Part shown: positions 56,692-64,000 of the stretch, piece by piece | How positions within the stretch are numbered: the stretch's first letter is position 1 | Layout: each line of letters starts with the position of its first letter | Assembly (NCBI RefSeq): GCF_049977365.1 | Contig: NZ_JBNGEN010000005.1 | Coordinates: 62,001-126,000 of the forward strand | DNA length: 64,000 nucleotides | Direction: 5' to 3' | Source: Brachymonas sp049977365 | GTDB taxonomy: Bacteria; Pseudomonadota; Gammaproteobacteria; Burkholderiales; Burkholderiaceae_C | Position numbers and translations under genes: made by a program | The notes under the pieces: generated by a model | Database searches by the model: none | Told to the model about the DNA's origin: nothing | Seen by the model: only the letters and a program-made list of their open reading frames with translations

Positions 56692-57708
56692 GTGAAAAAC
56701 ATTATAGGGGCGAATGCCCGCCATTTGTCCACAGCCGCGCCCGTGGCTGCCAAATTTCTGACCGTAGATGGAGAGTCCGACGGGCAGCGGCTGGACAACT
56801 TTCTCATGCGGCATCTCAAGGGGGTTCCCAAGACCCATGTCTACCGCATCATCCGCAGCGGGGAGGTCCGCATCAACAAGGGGCGCGTGTCGGCCGACAG
56901 CCGTGTGCGTGCAGGGGACGTGGTGCGGGTGCCGCCGCTGCGCTTGCCCCAGCGACCGGCTGCCGACACGATGCCCGATGCGCCAGCGCGGGAGTTCCCC
57001 ACCCTGATCGACGACGATGCTCTCCTCGCGGTCAACAAGCCGGCCGGAGTGGCCGTGCATGGAGGAAGCGGCGTGAGCTTCGGCGTGATCGAGCAGCTGC
57101 GGCGCGCACGGCCGCAGGCCCGTTTCCTGGAGCTGGTGCATCGCCTGGACCGGGAAACCAGCGGCATCCTGCTGGTGGCCAAGAAGCGCTCGGCGCTCAC
57201 GGCCCTGCAGGACCAGTTCCGGCACAGGGAAACCGGCAAGACCTATCTGGCACTGGTGCTCGGAGCCTGGCCCGACAGCCGCAAGGTCATCGATACGCCT
57301 CTGCGCAAGTTTCTGCTGCCGGCAGCAGGAGGACAGGACGGCGAGCGGCGGGTGTGCACGACGCGGCGCGATGACCCGGAGGGCATGAAGGCCGTGAGCC
57401 TGGTGCGCGTGGCACGCCGCATTCCCCATCCTCTTGGGGAGATGACCCTGCTGGAGGTCACGATCAAGACAGGGCGCACCCATCAGATCCGGGTGCATCT
57501 GGCGTCCGAGGGGCATCCCATTGCGGGCGACGAGAAGTACGGTGATTTCGAGCGCAACAAGGCACTCCAGAAGGCGGGCCTGCGCCGCATGTTTCTCCAT
57601 GCCTGGCGGCTGCGTTTCACCCATCCGGTGACAGGAGAATCCGTATCGCTGGAGCAGCCTCCCGAGGAGGCGCTGCAGCGCTTTCTGGAGTCTTCTCGCG
57701 CGTCATGA
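56692..57708 (+). CDS. rluC: 23S rRNA pseudouridine synthase RluC
   Basis: A 338-residue enzyme isomerising uridines in 23S rRNA. An S4 RNA-binding domain (about 30-90, QRLDNFLMRHLKGVPKTHVYR split) precedes the synthase domain with catalytic D153 in HRLDRETSG and the late IKTGRTHQIRVH. RluC and RluD are close; the position divergent from rne supports RluC. The start is a GTG; no in-frame ATG precedes the S4 domain closely enough to replace it. Confidence 0.92.
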   Translation: MKNIIGANARHLSTAAPVAAKFLTVDGESDGQRLDNFLMRHLKGVPKTHVYRIIRSGEVRINKGRVSADSRVRAGDVVRVPPLRLPQRPAADTMPDAPAREFPTLIDDDALLAVNKPAGVAVHGGSGVSFGVIEQLRRARPQARFLELVHRLDRETSGILLVAKKRSALTALQDQFRHRETGKTYLALVLGAWPDSRKVIDTPLRKFLLPAAGGQDGERRVCTTRRDDPEGMKAVSLVRVARRIPHPLGEMTLLEVTIKTGRTHQIRVHLASEGHPIAGDEKYGDFERNKALQKAGLRRMFLHAWRLRFTHPVTGESVSLEQPPEEALQRFLESSRAS

Positions 57709-57900
57709 CGTCATGAATGAGATGGGGCTGAGGGGGGCAGGAGATTCCTGCACAATGGCCTCGGGGCACTTCCGGAGTCGGAGCTTGCGCCGGGGATATC
57801 TTCCTTCCCGCACAATTCAGGTACCCCAAAAAGCGCGGGGTTCTTCAGAGGACTTCTTTCATTCCCGGTTCATCCGGTTCCGTTTTTCAGCCTGTTGCCC

Positions 57901-58596
57901 ATGTTCACTCTTCCTGATTCCATCCGGCTCATTGCATTCGACTGGGATGGCACCCTGTTCGATTCCACGGCGCTCATTGCGCTGTGCCTGCAGGAGGCCG
58001 TGGTGGATGTGGGGGGAGCGCGTCCCAGCGATGATCGGGCGCGGCACGTGATCGGTCTGGGGCTGCAGGAAGCGCTCCAGCAGGCAGCTCCCGATGTGCC
58101 CCCCGAGCGCTATCGCGTGCTCACCGAGCGTTATCGGTACCACTACGCCCGTCATATGGACGACATTCTGCTGTTCAAGGGAGTGCCCGAGCTGCTGCAT
58201 GACCTGCACCGGGCGGGCTACCTGCTGGCGGTTGCCACCGGCAAGAGTCGCCGGGGGCTCGACGAAGCCCTGCGGGCCGTGCAGCTGCAGCACCTTTTCG
58301 ATGCCACCCGCACTGCCGATGAAACCGCCAGCAAACCCGATCCCCTGATGCTGTTCGAGCTGATGGAGGAGCTGGATGTTTCTGCCGCACAGACCCTGAT
58401 GGTGGGGGATACCAGCCACGATCTGCTCATGGCCCGCCAGGCCGGCTGCCCGGGCGTGGCCGTCACCTATGGCGCGCATGATTCCGTCAGCCTGGCGCAG
58501 CTCGATCCGCTGTTTACCGCCGGCAGCGTGCCCGAGCTACGGCGCTGGCTGCTGCCGGGTGCGATTCCCGCCGACCGTTCCCATGCCGGTCTGTGA
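57901..58596 (+). CDS. HAD-family phosphatase (Gph-like)
   Basis: A 231-residue haloacid-dehalogenase hydrolase. The nucleophile motif is FDWDGTLFDS with D14 and D16; motif II is VATGKS, and the late MVGDTSHDLLMARQAGC supplies the metal-binding Asp. Similar to phosphoglycolate phosphatases but substrate is unknown. Part of the conserved rluC-HAD-Rieske-sppA order in Burkholderiales; the Rieske gene starts 39 bp on. Confidence 0.9.
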   Translation: MFTLPDSIRLIAFDWDGTLFDSTALIALCLQEAVVDVGGARPSDDRARHVIGLGLQEALQQAAPDVPPERYRVLTERYRYHYARHMDDILLFKGVPELLHDLHRAGYLLAVATGKSRRGLDEALRAVQLQHLFDATRTADETASKPDPLMLFELMEELDVSAAQTLMVGDTSHDLLMARQAGCPGVAVTYGAHDSVSLAQLDPLFTAGSVPELRRWLLPGAIPADRSHAGL

Positions 58597-58635
58597 TTCT
58601 GTCTTCCGTTTCTCTGTGTCCTGCGCCTTCCGTTC

Positions 58636-59016
58636 ATGACTGACTCTGTCCACTTTTCCCGCATCCTGCTCTGTTCTTCCGACGCCATCGAGGAAGGAGG
58701 TGAGGTCATGCCTTTCGATGTCGTGCACGATGGCGAGGAGAGCCGTGCCTTCGCCGCACGGTTCGAAGGCCGGGTGTCCGCTTTTCTCAACCGATGCACC
58801 CATGTCGCCATGGAGCTGGACTTCCAGCCCAACCGCATCTTCGACGACAGCGGGCAGTGGCTGCTGTGTGCCAGCCATGGGGCGGTCTACCATCCGGAAT
58901 CCGGGGAGTGCATGGGAGGCCCCTGCCACGGAGGACTGGTCCGGCTGCAGGTGGAAGAGGAGGACGGCCAGGTGTACTGGATTCCCGACGCCCACACCCA
59001 GCCGTCTGCCGACTGA
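58636..59016 (+). CDS. Small Rieske [2Fe-2S] protein
   Basis: A 126-residue soluble Rieske ferredoxin. Cluster ligands are C54 and H56 (CTHVAMELD) and C78 and H81 (CASHGAVY). No signal peptide or membrane anchor, unlike bc1 Rieske. Probably an electron carrier or small Rieske partner for an unknown oxygenase. Its position between the HAD gene and sppA is conserved in Burkholderiales, and its partner is unknown. Confidence 0.9.
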   Translation: MTDSVHFSRILLCSSDAIEEGGEVMPFDVVHDGEESRAFAARFEGRVSAFLNRCTHVAMELDFQPNRIFDDSGQWLLCASHGAVYHPESGECMGGPCHGGLVRLQVEEEDGQVYWIPDAHTQPSAD

Positions 59017-59085
59017 TCCCTTCGCCATCGCACTTCTCTACAATGACGGCTCCCGTCCTCTTTCCTTCCTCCTGGTCCTGACACC

Positions 59086-60057
59086 ATGCCGAGTCCTTCC
59101 GACGACCCTCTGTCGTCCTCCAGTACCCCCGCCGAATGGGAGCGTCTCATGCTCGAAAAGGTGGCGCTGGCCTCCATTCGGGAGCAGCGCGCGGCGCGGC
59201 AGTGGAAGACCTTCGTGCGCATGGCCTGGCTCGCCTTTTTTGCCGTGCTGGCCTGGGTGCTGCTCCAGCGCTCTACCACGGATGCGCGTACCCTCACGGC
59301 TCCCCATACGGCACTGGTCGAAATCCGGGGCGAAATCGCCGATGGCACCGATGCCAGCGCCAGCAACATCCTGGCTGCAGCCAAGGCAGCCTTCGAGGAT
59401 GGGGGCTCCACGGCCGTCATCCTGCTCATCAACTCGGGCGGAGGCAGCCCTGTGCAGGCCGGCATCATCAACGACGAGCTCGTCCGCATGAAGACCCGCT
59501 ACAAGAAGCCCCTGTATGCCGTGGTCACCGACACCTGCGCTTCCGGCGCCTATTACATCGCCGTGGCTGCCGATCAGATCTACGTGGACAAGGCCAGCCT
59601 CATCGGCAGCGTGGGGGTGCTCATGGACGGGTTCGGCTTCACGGGCACCATGCAGAAGCTGGGGGTGGAGCGCCGGCTCATCACGGCGGGCGAGAACAAG
59701 GGCTTCCTTGATCCCTTCAGTCCGCTCAATCCGGGGCAGAAGGCTCATGCGCAGGCCATGCTCGGACAGATCCATCAGCAGTTCATCGGCGTCGTGCGCA
59801 AGGGGCGTGGTGCGCGCCTCAAGGAAACTCCCGGCATCTTCAGCGGGCTCGTCTGGACGGGCGAGCAGGCTGTCAGCATGGGGCTGGCCGACAAGTTCGG
59901 CAATGCCGACTCCGTGGCCCGTGACGTCGTCAAGCAGGAACGCATCGTCGACTACACCCGGCGCGACAACGTGGCCGAAAAACTGGCCAAGAAATTCGGA
60001 GCCGCAGTGGGCGCCGGCGCCATGCATGCCATGCAGGAATCCATGATGCTGCGCTGA
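59086..60057 (+). CDS. sppA: Signal peptide peptidase SppA, short S49 form
   Basis: A 323-residue membrane protease degrading residual signal peptides. One membrane segment (about 44-61) leads to a periplasmic S49 domain with catalytic S153 (TCASGAYYIA) and K205 (ITAGENKGF). The length corresponds to the single-domain (half-size) form, which must oligomerise. A TACAAT at 59039-59044 may be its -10. A Trp-rich small gene follows 50 bp on. Confidence 0.94.
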   Translation: MPSPSDDPLSSSSTPAEWERLMLEKVALASIREQRAARQWKTFVRMAWLAFFAVLAWVLLQRSTTDARTLTAPHTALVEIRGEIADGTDASASNILAAAKAAFEDGGSTAVILLINSGGGSPVQAGIINDELVRMKTRYKKPLYAVVTDTCASGAYYIAVAADQIYVDKASLIGSVGVLMDGFGFTGTMQKLGVERRLITAGENKGFLDPFSPLNPGQKAHAQAMLGQIHQQFIGVVRKGRGARLKETPGIFSGLVWTGEQAVSMGLADKFGNADSVARDVVKQERIVDYTRRDNVAEKLAKKFGAAVGAGAMHAMQESMMLR

Positions 60058-60107
60058 GCGCACAGCAGGATCTGCCATCGCGAGTATTTTTCCCAAGGAT
60101 ACGCAAC

Positions 60108-60356
60108 ATGTATTTTCTCGGACTCGGTCTGTTGCTGGTGGTGCTCAAGCTGCTGGAGTTCGGCGCAGTGGCCGAATGGAGCTGGTGGATCGTGCTGACG
60201 CCCTTCGCCCTGGCTGCCGCATGGTGGCAGTGGGCAGACTGGAGCGGCTACACCAAGCGCAAGGAAATGGAAAAAATGGACGACATCAAGCGCAAGCGCC
60301 TCCTGGCGCAGCGCGATGCCCTCAAGCGCCAGCCCGGCAACGAGCGCCGTCGCTGA
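60108..60356 (+). CDS. Small Trp-rich membrane protein, TIGR04438 type
   Basis: An 82-residue protein with two hydrophobic segments (about 2-15 and 24-42) and seven Trp in residues about 23-45 (for example AAAWWQWADW). The C-terminal half is basic and ends KRQPGNERRR. Resembles the small Trp-rich family TIGR04438 of betaproteobacteria; function unknown. It probably shares a transcript with sppA. Confidence 0.8.
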   Translation: MYFLGLGLLLVVLKLLEFGAVAEWSWWIVLTPFALAAAWWQWADWSGYTKRKEMEKMDDIKRKRLLAQRDALKRQPGNERRR

Positions 60357-60510
60357 CGCTCGGGCGTGGCGATGAGCGGCCGGGCTGTCCGCCATCGCCC
60401 GGTCTGCCTGCCACGCAGCAGAAGCATTCCATCCGGCTCCCTGTGCAAGGGGGGCTTGTCGTTCAGCGAAGGGCGCTGGCACTGCTGGTGCCGCTGGTAC
60501 CATATGCGCC

Positions 60511-61365
60511 ATGCTGATGTATCCCCATATCGATCCCGTGGCCGTGCACCTCGGTCCCCTGGCCGTGCACTGGTATGGCCTGACCTATCTGGCCGCCTTT
60601 GCCATGTTTCTGCTGCTCGGCACCCTGCGGCTGCGGCAGCCGCCGTTTGCCGGAATCCGGGGAGCCGGGGCCTGGACCCGCCGGGATGTGGAAGACATTC
60701 TCTTTCTCGGGGTCATGGGCGTGATTCTCGGGGGGCGGATCGGGTACTGCCTGTTCTACAAGCCCGGCTTCTATGTCAGCCATCCACTTGACATCTTCAA
60801 GGTATGGCAGGGCGGCATGAGTTTCCACGGAGGGCTGTTGGGCGTCATCCTGGCCTTCAGCTGGTTCGCATGGTCGCGCCACAAACCCTGGCTTCAGGTG
60901 GCTGACTTCGTGGCCCCCTGCGTGCCGCCGGGACTGGCCGCCGGCCGCATCGGCAACTTCATCAACGGAGAGCTCTGGGGACGCTTCGCCGATCCCTCCC
61001 TGCCGTGGGCCATGGTCTTTCCGCAAAGCGGCAGTCTCATGCCGCGCCATCCCTCCCAGATCTACCAGTTCCTCATGGAGGGCGTCCTGCTCTTCATCCT
61101 TCTCTGGGTGTATGCGCGCAGACAGCACAAGCCCGGGCAGGTCGCTGCCATGTTCCTGCTGGGATATGGCGCGTTCCGCTTCATCGCCGAGTACTTCCGG
61201 GAACCGGACGATTTTCTCGGCCTGCTCGACTTCGGTCTGAGCATGGGGCAATGGCTGTGCATTCCGATGATCCTGGGGGGCATTGCCCTGTGGGTCTGGT
61301 CGGACCGGCACTTCGCCTCGGCTGCCCCTGCCGCCACGCCTCCGAATTCCGGAACCATCTCATGA
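60511..61365 (+). CDS. lgt: Prolipoprotein diacylglyceryl transferase
   Basis: A 284-residue inner-membrane enzyme adding diacylglycerol to the lipobox Cys, the first step of lipoprotein maturation. The Lgt signature GRIGNFINGELWGR is near residue 150, and HWYGLTYLAAF and GGMSFHGGLLG are present, with about seven membrane segments. Start 60511 or 60517 (MYPHID). Lipoproteins in this window would depend on it. It overlaps the enoyl-CoA hydratase start (ATGA). Confidence 0.97.
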   Translation: MLMYPHIDPVAVHLGPLAVHWYGLTYLAAFAMFLLLGTLRLRQPPFAGIRGAGAWTRRDVEDILFLGVMGVILGGRIGYCLFYKPGFYVSHPLDIFKVWQGGMSFHGGLLGVILAFSWFAWSRHKPWLQVADFVAPCVPPGLAAGRIGNFINGELWGRFADPSLPWAMVFPQSGSLMPRHPSQIYQFLMEGVLLFILLWVYARRQHKPGQVAAMFLLGYGAFRFIAEYFREPDDFLGLLDFGLSMGQWLCIPMILGGIALWVWSDRHFASAAPAATPPNSGTIS

Positions 61366-62162
61366 CTGCATCCATTTCCTGTCACTATGCCGGCACGTCC
61401 GGCGCCCGCCATGCCATCGTCCAGATTCGCCATGACGGCAAGCTCAATGCCATGTCGCGCGCCATGTGGCGCGAACTGCGCACCGTCTTCCTGCAGCTGC
61501 AGCAGGAAACCACTGTGCCGGATCCGCTGCGCTGCGTGATGGTGCAGGGCGTCGACGGGCATTTCTGTGCGGGCGGTGACATTTCCGAATACCAGTCCTT
61601 CCGGTTCGACCCCGACAGCCTGCGTCTGTTCCACGAAGAGGAGGTCTGGGGCGGGCTTTCGGCCATGCTGGCCTGCGATGCCCCGCTGATCGCTGCCATC
61701 GACGGCAACTGCATGGGCGCTGGGGTCGAGATATCGAGCTGCTGCGATATCCGCATCGCCACGGTCTCCAGTCGCTACGGAGCGCCCATTGCCAAGCTCG
61801 GCTTCCCCATGGCACCCCAGGAGGCGGTGCTGGTGGCTGGCACGCTGGGAGCCACCCTGGCGCGCTCCATGCTGCTCGAAGCCGGCATCTATCCGGCCGA
61901 TGTCCTGCTCCAGCGCGGATTTCTTACCCGTACCGTGCCCGATGCCGCAGCATTGGAAAGCGAAGTGTCCCGCACCGTGGAACGCATCCTGCGTCTGTCC
62001 CCCTCCGCCGCACGCCTGCACAAGCAGATGATGCGGGAGTGGTCGGCCGTGCATCAGCCTGTGCTGGAGCGGCAGAGCGCCACAGCCTTCGACTACGCGG
62101 ATCACCCCGAACACCGCGAGGGCATTCAGGCCTTTCTCGACAAGCGACCGGCACGATTCTGA
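61362..62162 (+). CDS. Enoyl-CoA hydratase/isomerase family protein
   Basis: A 266-residue crotonase-fold protein. Oxyanion-hole elements are GHFCAGGDISEY and GNCMGAGVEISSCCD. The family's two catalytic Glu are not obvious at the usual places (GAPIAKLGF replaces a common GxPE pattern), so the activity could be other than simple hydration. Its start overlaps the lgt stop by ATGA, which indicates coupling although the pathways seem unrelated. Confidence 0.85.
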   Translation: MTASISCHYAGTSGARHAIVQIRHDGKLNAMSRAMWRELRTVFLQLQQETTVPDPLRCVMVQGVDGHFCAGGDISEYQSFRFDPDSLRLFHEEEVWGGLSAMLACDAPLIAAIDGNCMGAGVEISSCCDIRIATVSSRYGAPIAKLGFPMAPQEAVLVAGTLGATLARSMLLEAGIYPADVLLQRGFLTRTVPDAAALESEVSRTVERILRLSPSAARLHKQMMREWSAVHQPVLERQSATAFDYADHPEHREGIQAFLDKRPARF

Positions 62163-62358
62163 CGCTCCCTGCGGCGCAAGGGCTGCTCCCTGCCCCTGAC
62201 CGCACAGGCGACAGGGGGGTGTGCAGGGTGCATGCAGAGGAGGCAATGTGTAAAAAAATGCCCTTGCCCCGACGGCTTCCTTACAATCCGGCACACATAC
62301 AGGAGTCCCTTCCCGCTTGCCGGTTGCAGGGGGCATCGCAGTTCCAGGTTCCTTTTCC

Positions 62359-64000
62359 ATGTCCACAGCCGCCACGTTTCCTGCCTCCGGCGCCATCGAG
62401 TTGCTGGATGACCCCGATGAATGGGAGGGGTTCAGCCACCGCCATGCCCTGCAGGACGGCGTCTGGGAGTCGAACGTCGCCATCGAGGGCATGTACTGCG
62501 CTGCCTGTGCCCTCACCATCGAGGACGCCCTCAAGGGCGTTCCCGGCGTGCGCGATGCCCAGGTGAGCCCCGGCAGCCACCGGGCCCGCGTGGTGTGGCA
62601 GCCCGACATGGTGCGGCCGTCCCAGTGGATGCATGCGGTCGAGGTGGCCGGCTACCGCGCCGTGCCTGCAAGCAATGCATCGGCCATCGAGCGCCGCAAG
62701 AAGGAAGGACGCGAGATCATCTGGCAGCTGACCGTAGCCGGCATCGCCATGATGCAGGTCATGATGTATGCGTTGCCCGAATACGTTTCGCACCACATCC
62801 GGCCCGACCTGCAGCATCTGCTGCGCTGGGGCTCATGGCTCATCGCGGTGCCCGTCATGCTGTTCTCGTGCCGGCCTTTCCTGCAGCGTGCCTGGCAGGA
62901 CGTGCGGCATCGTCGCGTCAGCATGGACCTTCCGGTGGCCATCGGCATGGTGGTCACCTTCGTCGTGAGCACGCTGGGGACCTTTCAGCCCCAGGGCCTG
63001 TTCGGCAGGGAAGTCTATTTCGACTCCCTGACCATGTTCGTCTTCTTCCTCCTCACCGGCCGGTGGCTGGAGGTGCGCCTGCGCGATCGCACGGCAGGCG
63101 CCCTCGAAGCCCTGATGAATCGCCTGCCCGACAGTGTAGAGCGGCTCAACCGCAAGACCCATGTCTTCGAACGGGTCACCCTGCGCAAGCTCAAGCCGGG
63201 GGACACCGTGCGCGTTCTGCCCGGCGAATCGTTCCCGGGCGACGGAGTGGTGCTGGAGGGGCGCACCATGGTCGATGAAGCCCTGCTCACGGGGGAATCG
63301 CGCCCCCTGTCACGGGACGTGGGTGCCGCAGTCATTGCGGGCAGCCACAACATCCAGTCCCCGGTCCAGGTGCGCATCGACAAGCTGGGGGGGGCCACGC
63401 GCTACGCCGCCATCGTGTCCATGATGGAACAGGCGTCCGTCGAAAAACCCCGGCTCGCCGCACTGGCCGACCGATTTGCCAAGCCCTTCCTGCTCGTCGT
63501 GCTGCTGGCTGCGGCTGCGGCGTGCCTGTACTGGTGGCGCCTGAGCCCCGAACGTGCCGTCATGGTGGCCGTGTCGGTGCTCATCGTCACCTGCCCGTGT
63601 GCCCTGTCGCTGGCGACCCCCGCCGCCATGCTGGCAGCCGCTGGTGGACTGGCACGTCGCGGGGTACTCGTGCGCCACCTGCAGGCCCTTCAGACCCTTT
63701 CCGAGGTCGATACCGTCGTCTTCGACAAGACCGGTACGCTGACTTCCGATGCCATCTCCCTCGAACGCATTCTGCTGCGGCCCGGAGCGGACCGCCGGCA
63801 GGTCCTGGAACAGGCCGCGGCACTGGCACGCCATTCACTGCACCCCGTTTCCCGGGCACTCGTCGAAGCGGCGGGGCTTGAGGGCATGGCCCTGTTGCAC
63901 CAGCCCTGGCTTGCGCGGGACGTGCGCGAACAGCCCGGAGGAGGGGTGGAAGGACAGGTCGTTGACGAGCACGGCACATCGGCCCAGGTCATGCGGCTGG
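62359..64000 (+). CDS. ccoI: Copper-translocating P1B-type ATPase, CcoI/FixI-like (cut by window end)
   Basis: The first 547 residues of a P-type ATPase that runs past the window edge. An N-terminal metal-binding domain has GMYCAAC (C47, C50). The transmembrane metal site is CPC (C412-P413-C414), and the phosphorylated Asp is D456 in DKTGT; TGES (phosphatase motif) is upstream. The stretch VSMDLPVAIGMVVTF and the region around YFDSLTMFVFFLLTGRWLE resemble CcoI/FixI, which loads copper for cbb3 oxidase assembly. The N-terminal extension before the metal domain (about 40 residues) is unusual in generic CopA. The rest, and any following ccoS/ccoN genes, lie outside the window. Confidence 0.88.
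   Translation, partial: MSTAATFPASGAIELLDDPDEWEGFSHRHALQDGVWESNVAIEGMYCAACALTIEDALKGVPGVRDAQVSPGSHRARVVWQPDMVRPSQWMHAVEVAGYRAVPASNASAIERRKKEGREIIWQLTVAGIAMMQVMMYALPEYVSHHIRPDLQHLLRWGSWLIAVPVMLFSCRPFLQRAWQDVRHRRVSMDLPVAIGMVVTFVVSTLGTFQPQGLFGREVYFDSLTMFVFFLLTGRWLEVRLRDRTAGALEALMNRLPDSVERLNRKTHVFERVTLRKLKPGDTVRVLPGESFPGDGVVLEGRTMVDEALLTGESRPLSRDVGAAVIAGSHNIQSPVQVRIDKLGGATRYAAIVSMMEQASVEKPRLAALADRFAKPFLLVVLLAAAAACLYWWRLSPERAVMVAVSVLIVTCPCALSLATPAAMLAAAGGLARRGVLVRHLQALQTLSEVDTVVFDKTGTLTSDAISLERILLRPGADRRQVLEQAAALARHSLHPVSRALVEAAGLEGMALLHQPWLARDVREQPGGGVEGQVVDEHGTSAQVMRL

Noticed and set aside
57823..57841. ACCCC/GGGGT hairpin before the HAD gene as a terminator for rluC
   Set aside because: Only 5 bp with a 9-nt loop and no U-run, too weak to call.
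62255..62290. TTGCCC and TACAAT as a ccoI promoter
   Set aside because: The spacer is only 12 nt, too short for sigma-70, and no FNR box was seen.

Overview
The window reads as GC-rich chromosomal DNA (roughly two-thirds G+C by eye) from a betaproteobacterium, most likely order Burkholderiales. The grounds are gene order and family membership: hemC-hemD-hemX beside a LytS/AlgR-type two-component pair and argH; rne divergent from rluC followed by a HAD phosphatase, a Rieske protein and sppA; a small Trp-rich protein of the TIGR04438 type; pyrG-kdsA-eno-ftsB; and a CIRCE-controlled groESL. The genus cannot be fixed from the sequence alone. I saw no rRNA, tRNA, insertion sequence, prophage or CRISPR array, and coding density is high. 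|| Layout. 0.4-4.4 kb (+): hydroxypyruvate isomerase, a small conserved unknown, transaldolase and glucose-6-phosphate isomerase. 4.4-7.5 kb (-): Hsp20, GroEL and GroES, with a textbook CIRCE operator, heat-shock-like promoter elements and a hairpin over the hsp20 ribosome-binding site. 7.5-9.1 kb (-): two lipoproteins (NlpC/P60 hydrolase; YXWGXW-repeat protein). 9.4-11.8 kb (+): ferric-reductase-like flavocytochrome and a MenA-type prenyltransferase. 12.1-19.3 kb (+): a three-gene operon of transglutaminase-like, DUF2126 amidoligase, circularly permuted ATP-grasp and alpha-E domains, predicted to make or modify a peptide; this is the least understood system here. 19.3-26.7 kb (-): DUF2322 protein, Rep-type helicase, secreted Lys/Pro/Ala-rich protein, prolyl aminopeptidase, RpoH and FtsY. 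26.9-29.0 kb (+): RsmD, CoaD and a cold-shock/DUF1294 membrane protein. 29.1-31.9 kb (-): RecJ and an RpfE-like protein. 32.3-35.2 kb (+): LolC, LolD, TatD. 35.2-41.2 kb: MscS channel (-), then hypoxanthine-DNA glycosylase, DASS carboxylate transporter with an odd Ala/Ser insert, DUF455 protein, gamma-carbonic anhydrase and Hsp33 (+). 41.4-47.2 kb (-): FtsB, enolase, KdsA, CTP synthase, argininosuccinate lyase. 47.3-52.5 kb (+): LytS/LytTR two-component system and hemCDX. 52.9-56.0 kb (-): RNase E with a structured leader. 56.7-64.0 kb (+): RluC, HAD phosphatase, Rieske protein, SppA, Trp-rich protein, Lgt, enoyl-CoA hydratase and the first part of a CcoI/FixI-type copper ATPase cut by the window end. 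|| How it fits together. Most genes are housekeeping: central carbon metabolism (tal, pgi, eno, hyi), nucleotide and amino-acid synthesis (pyrG, argH), LPS and lipoprotein biogenesis (kdsA, lolCD, lgt), cell division (ftsB, ftsY), heme (hemCDX), RNA processing (rne, rluC, rsmD) and DNA repair (recJ, rep, glycosylase). Proteostasis is over-represented: groESL, hsp20, rpoH and hslO lie within about 36 kb. groESL and hsp20 both carry the -35 element expected for RpoH, and groESL also carries the HrcA operator, so the chaperone genes appear to be under layered thermal control.
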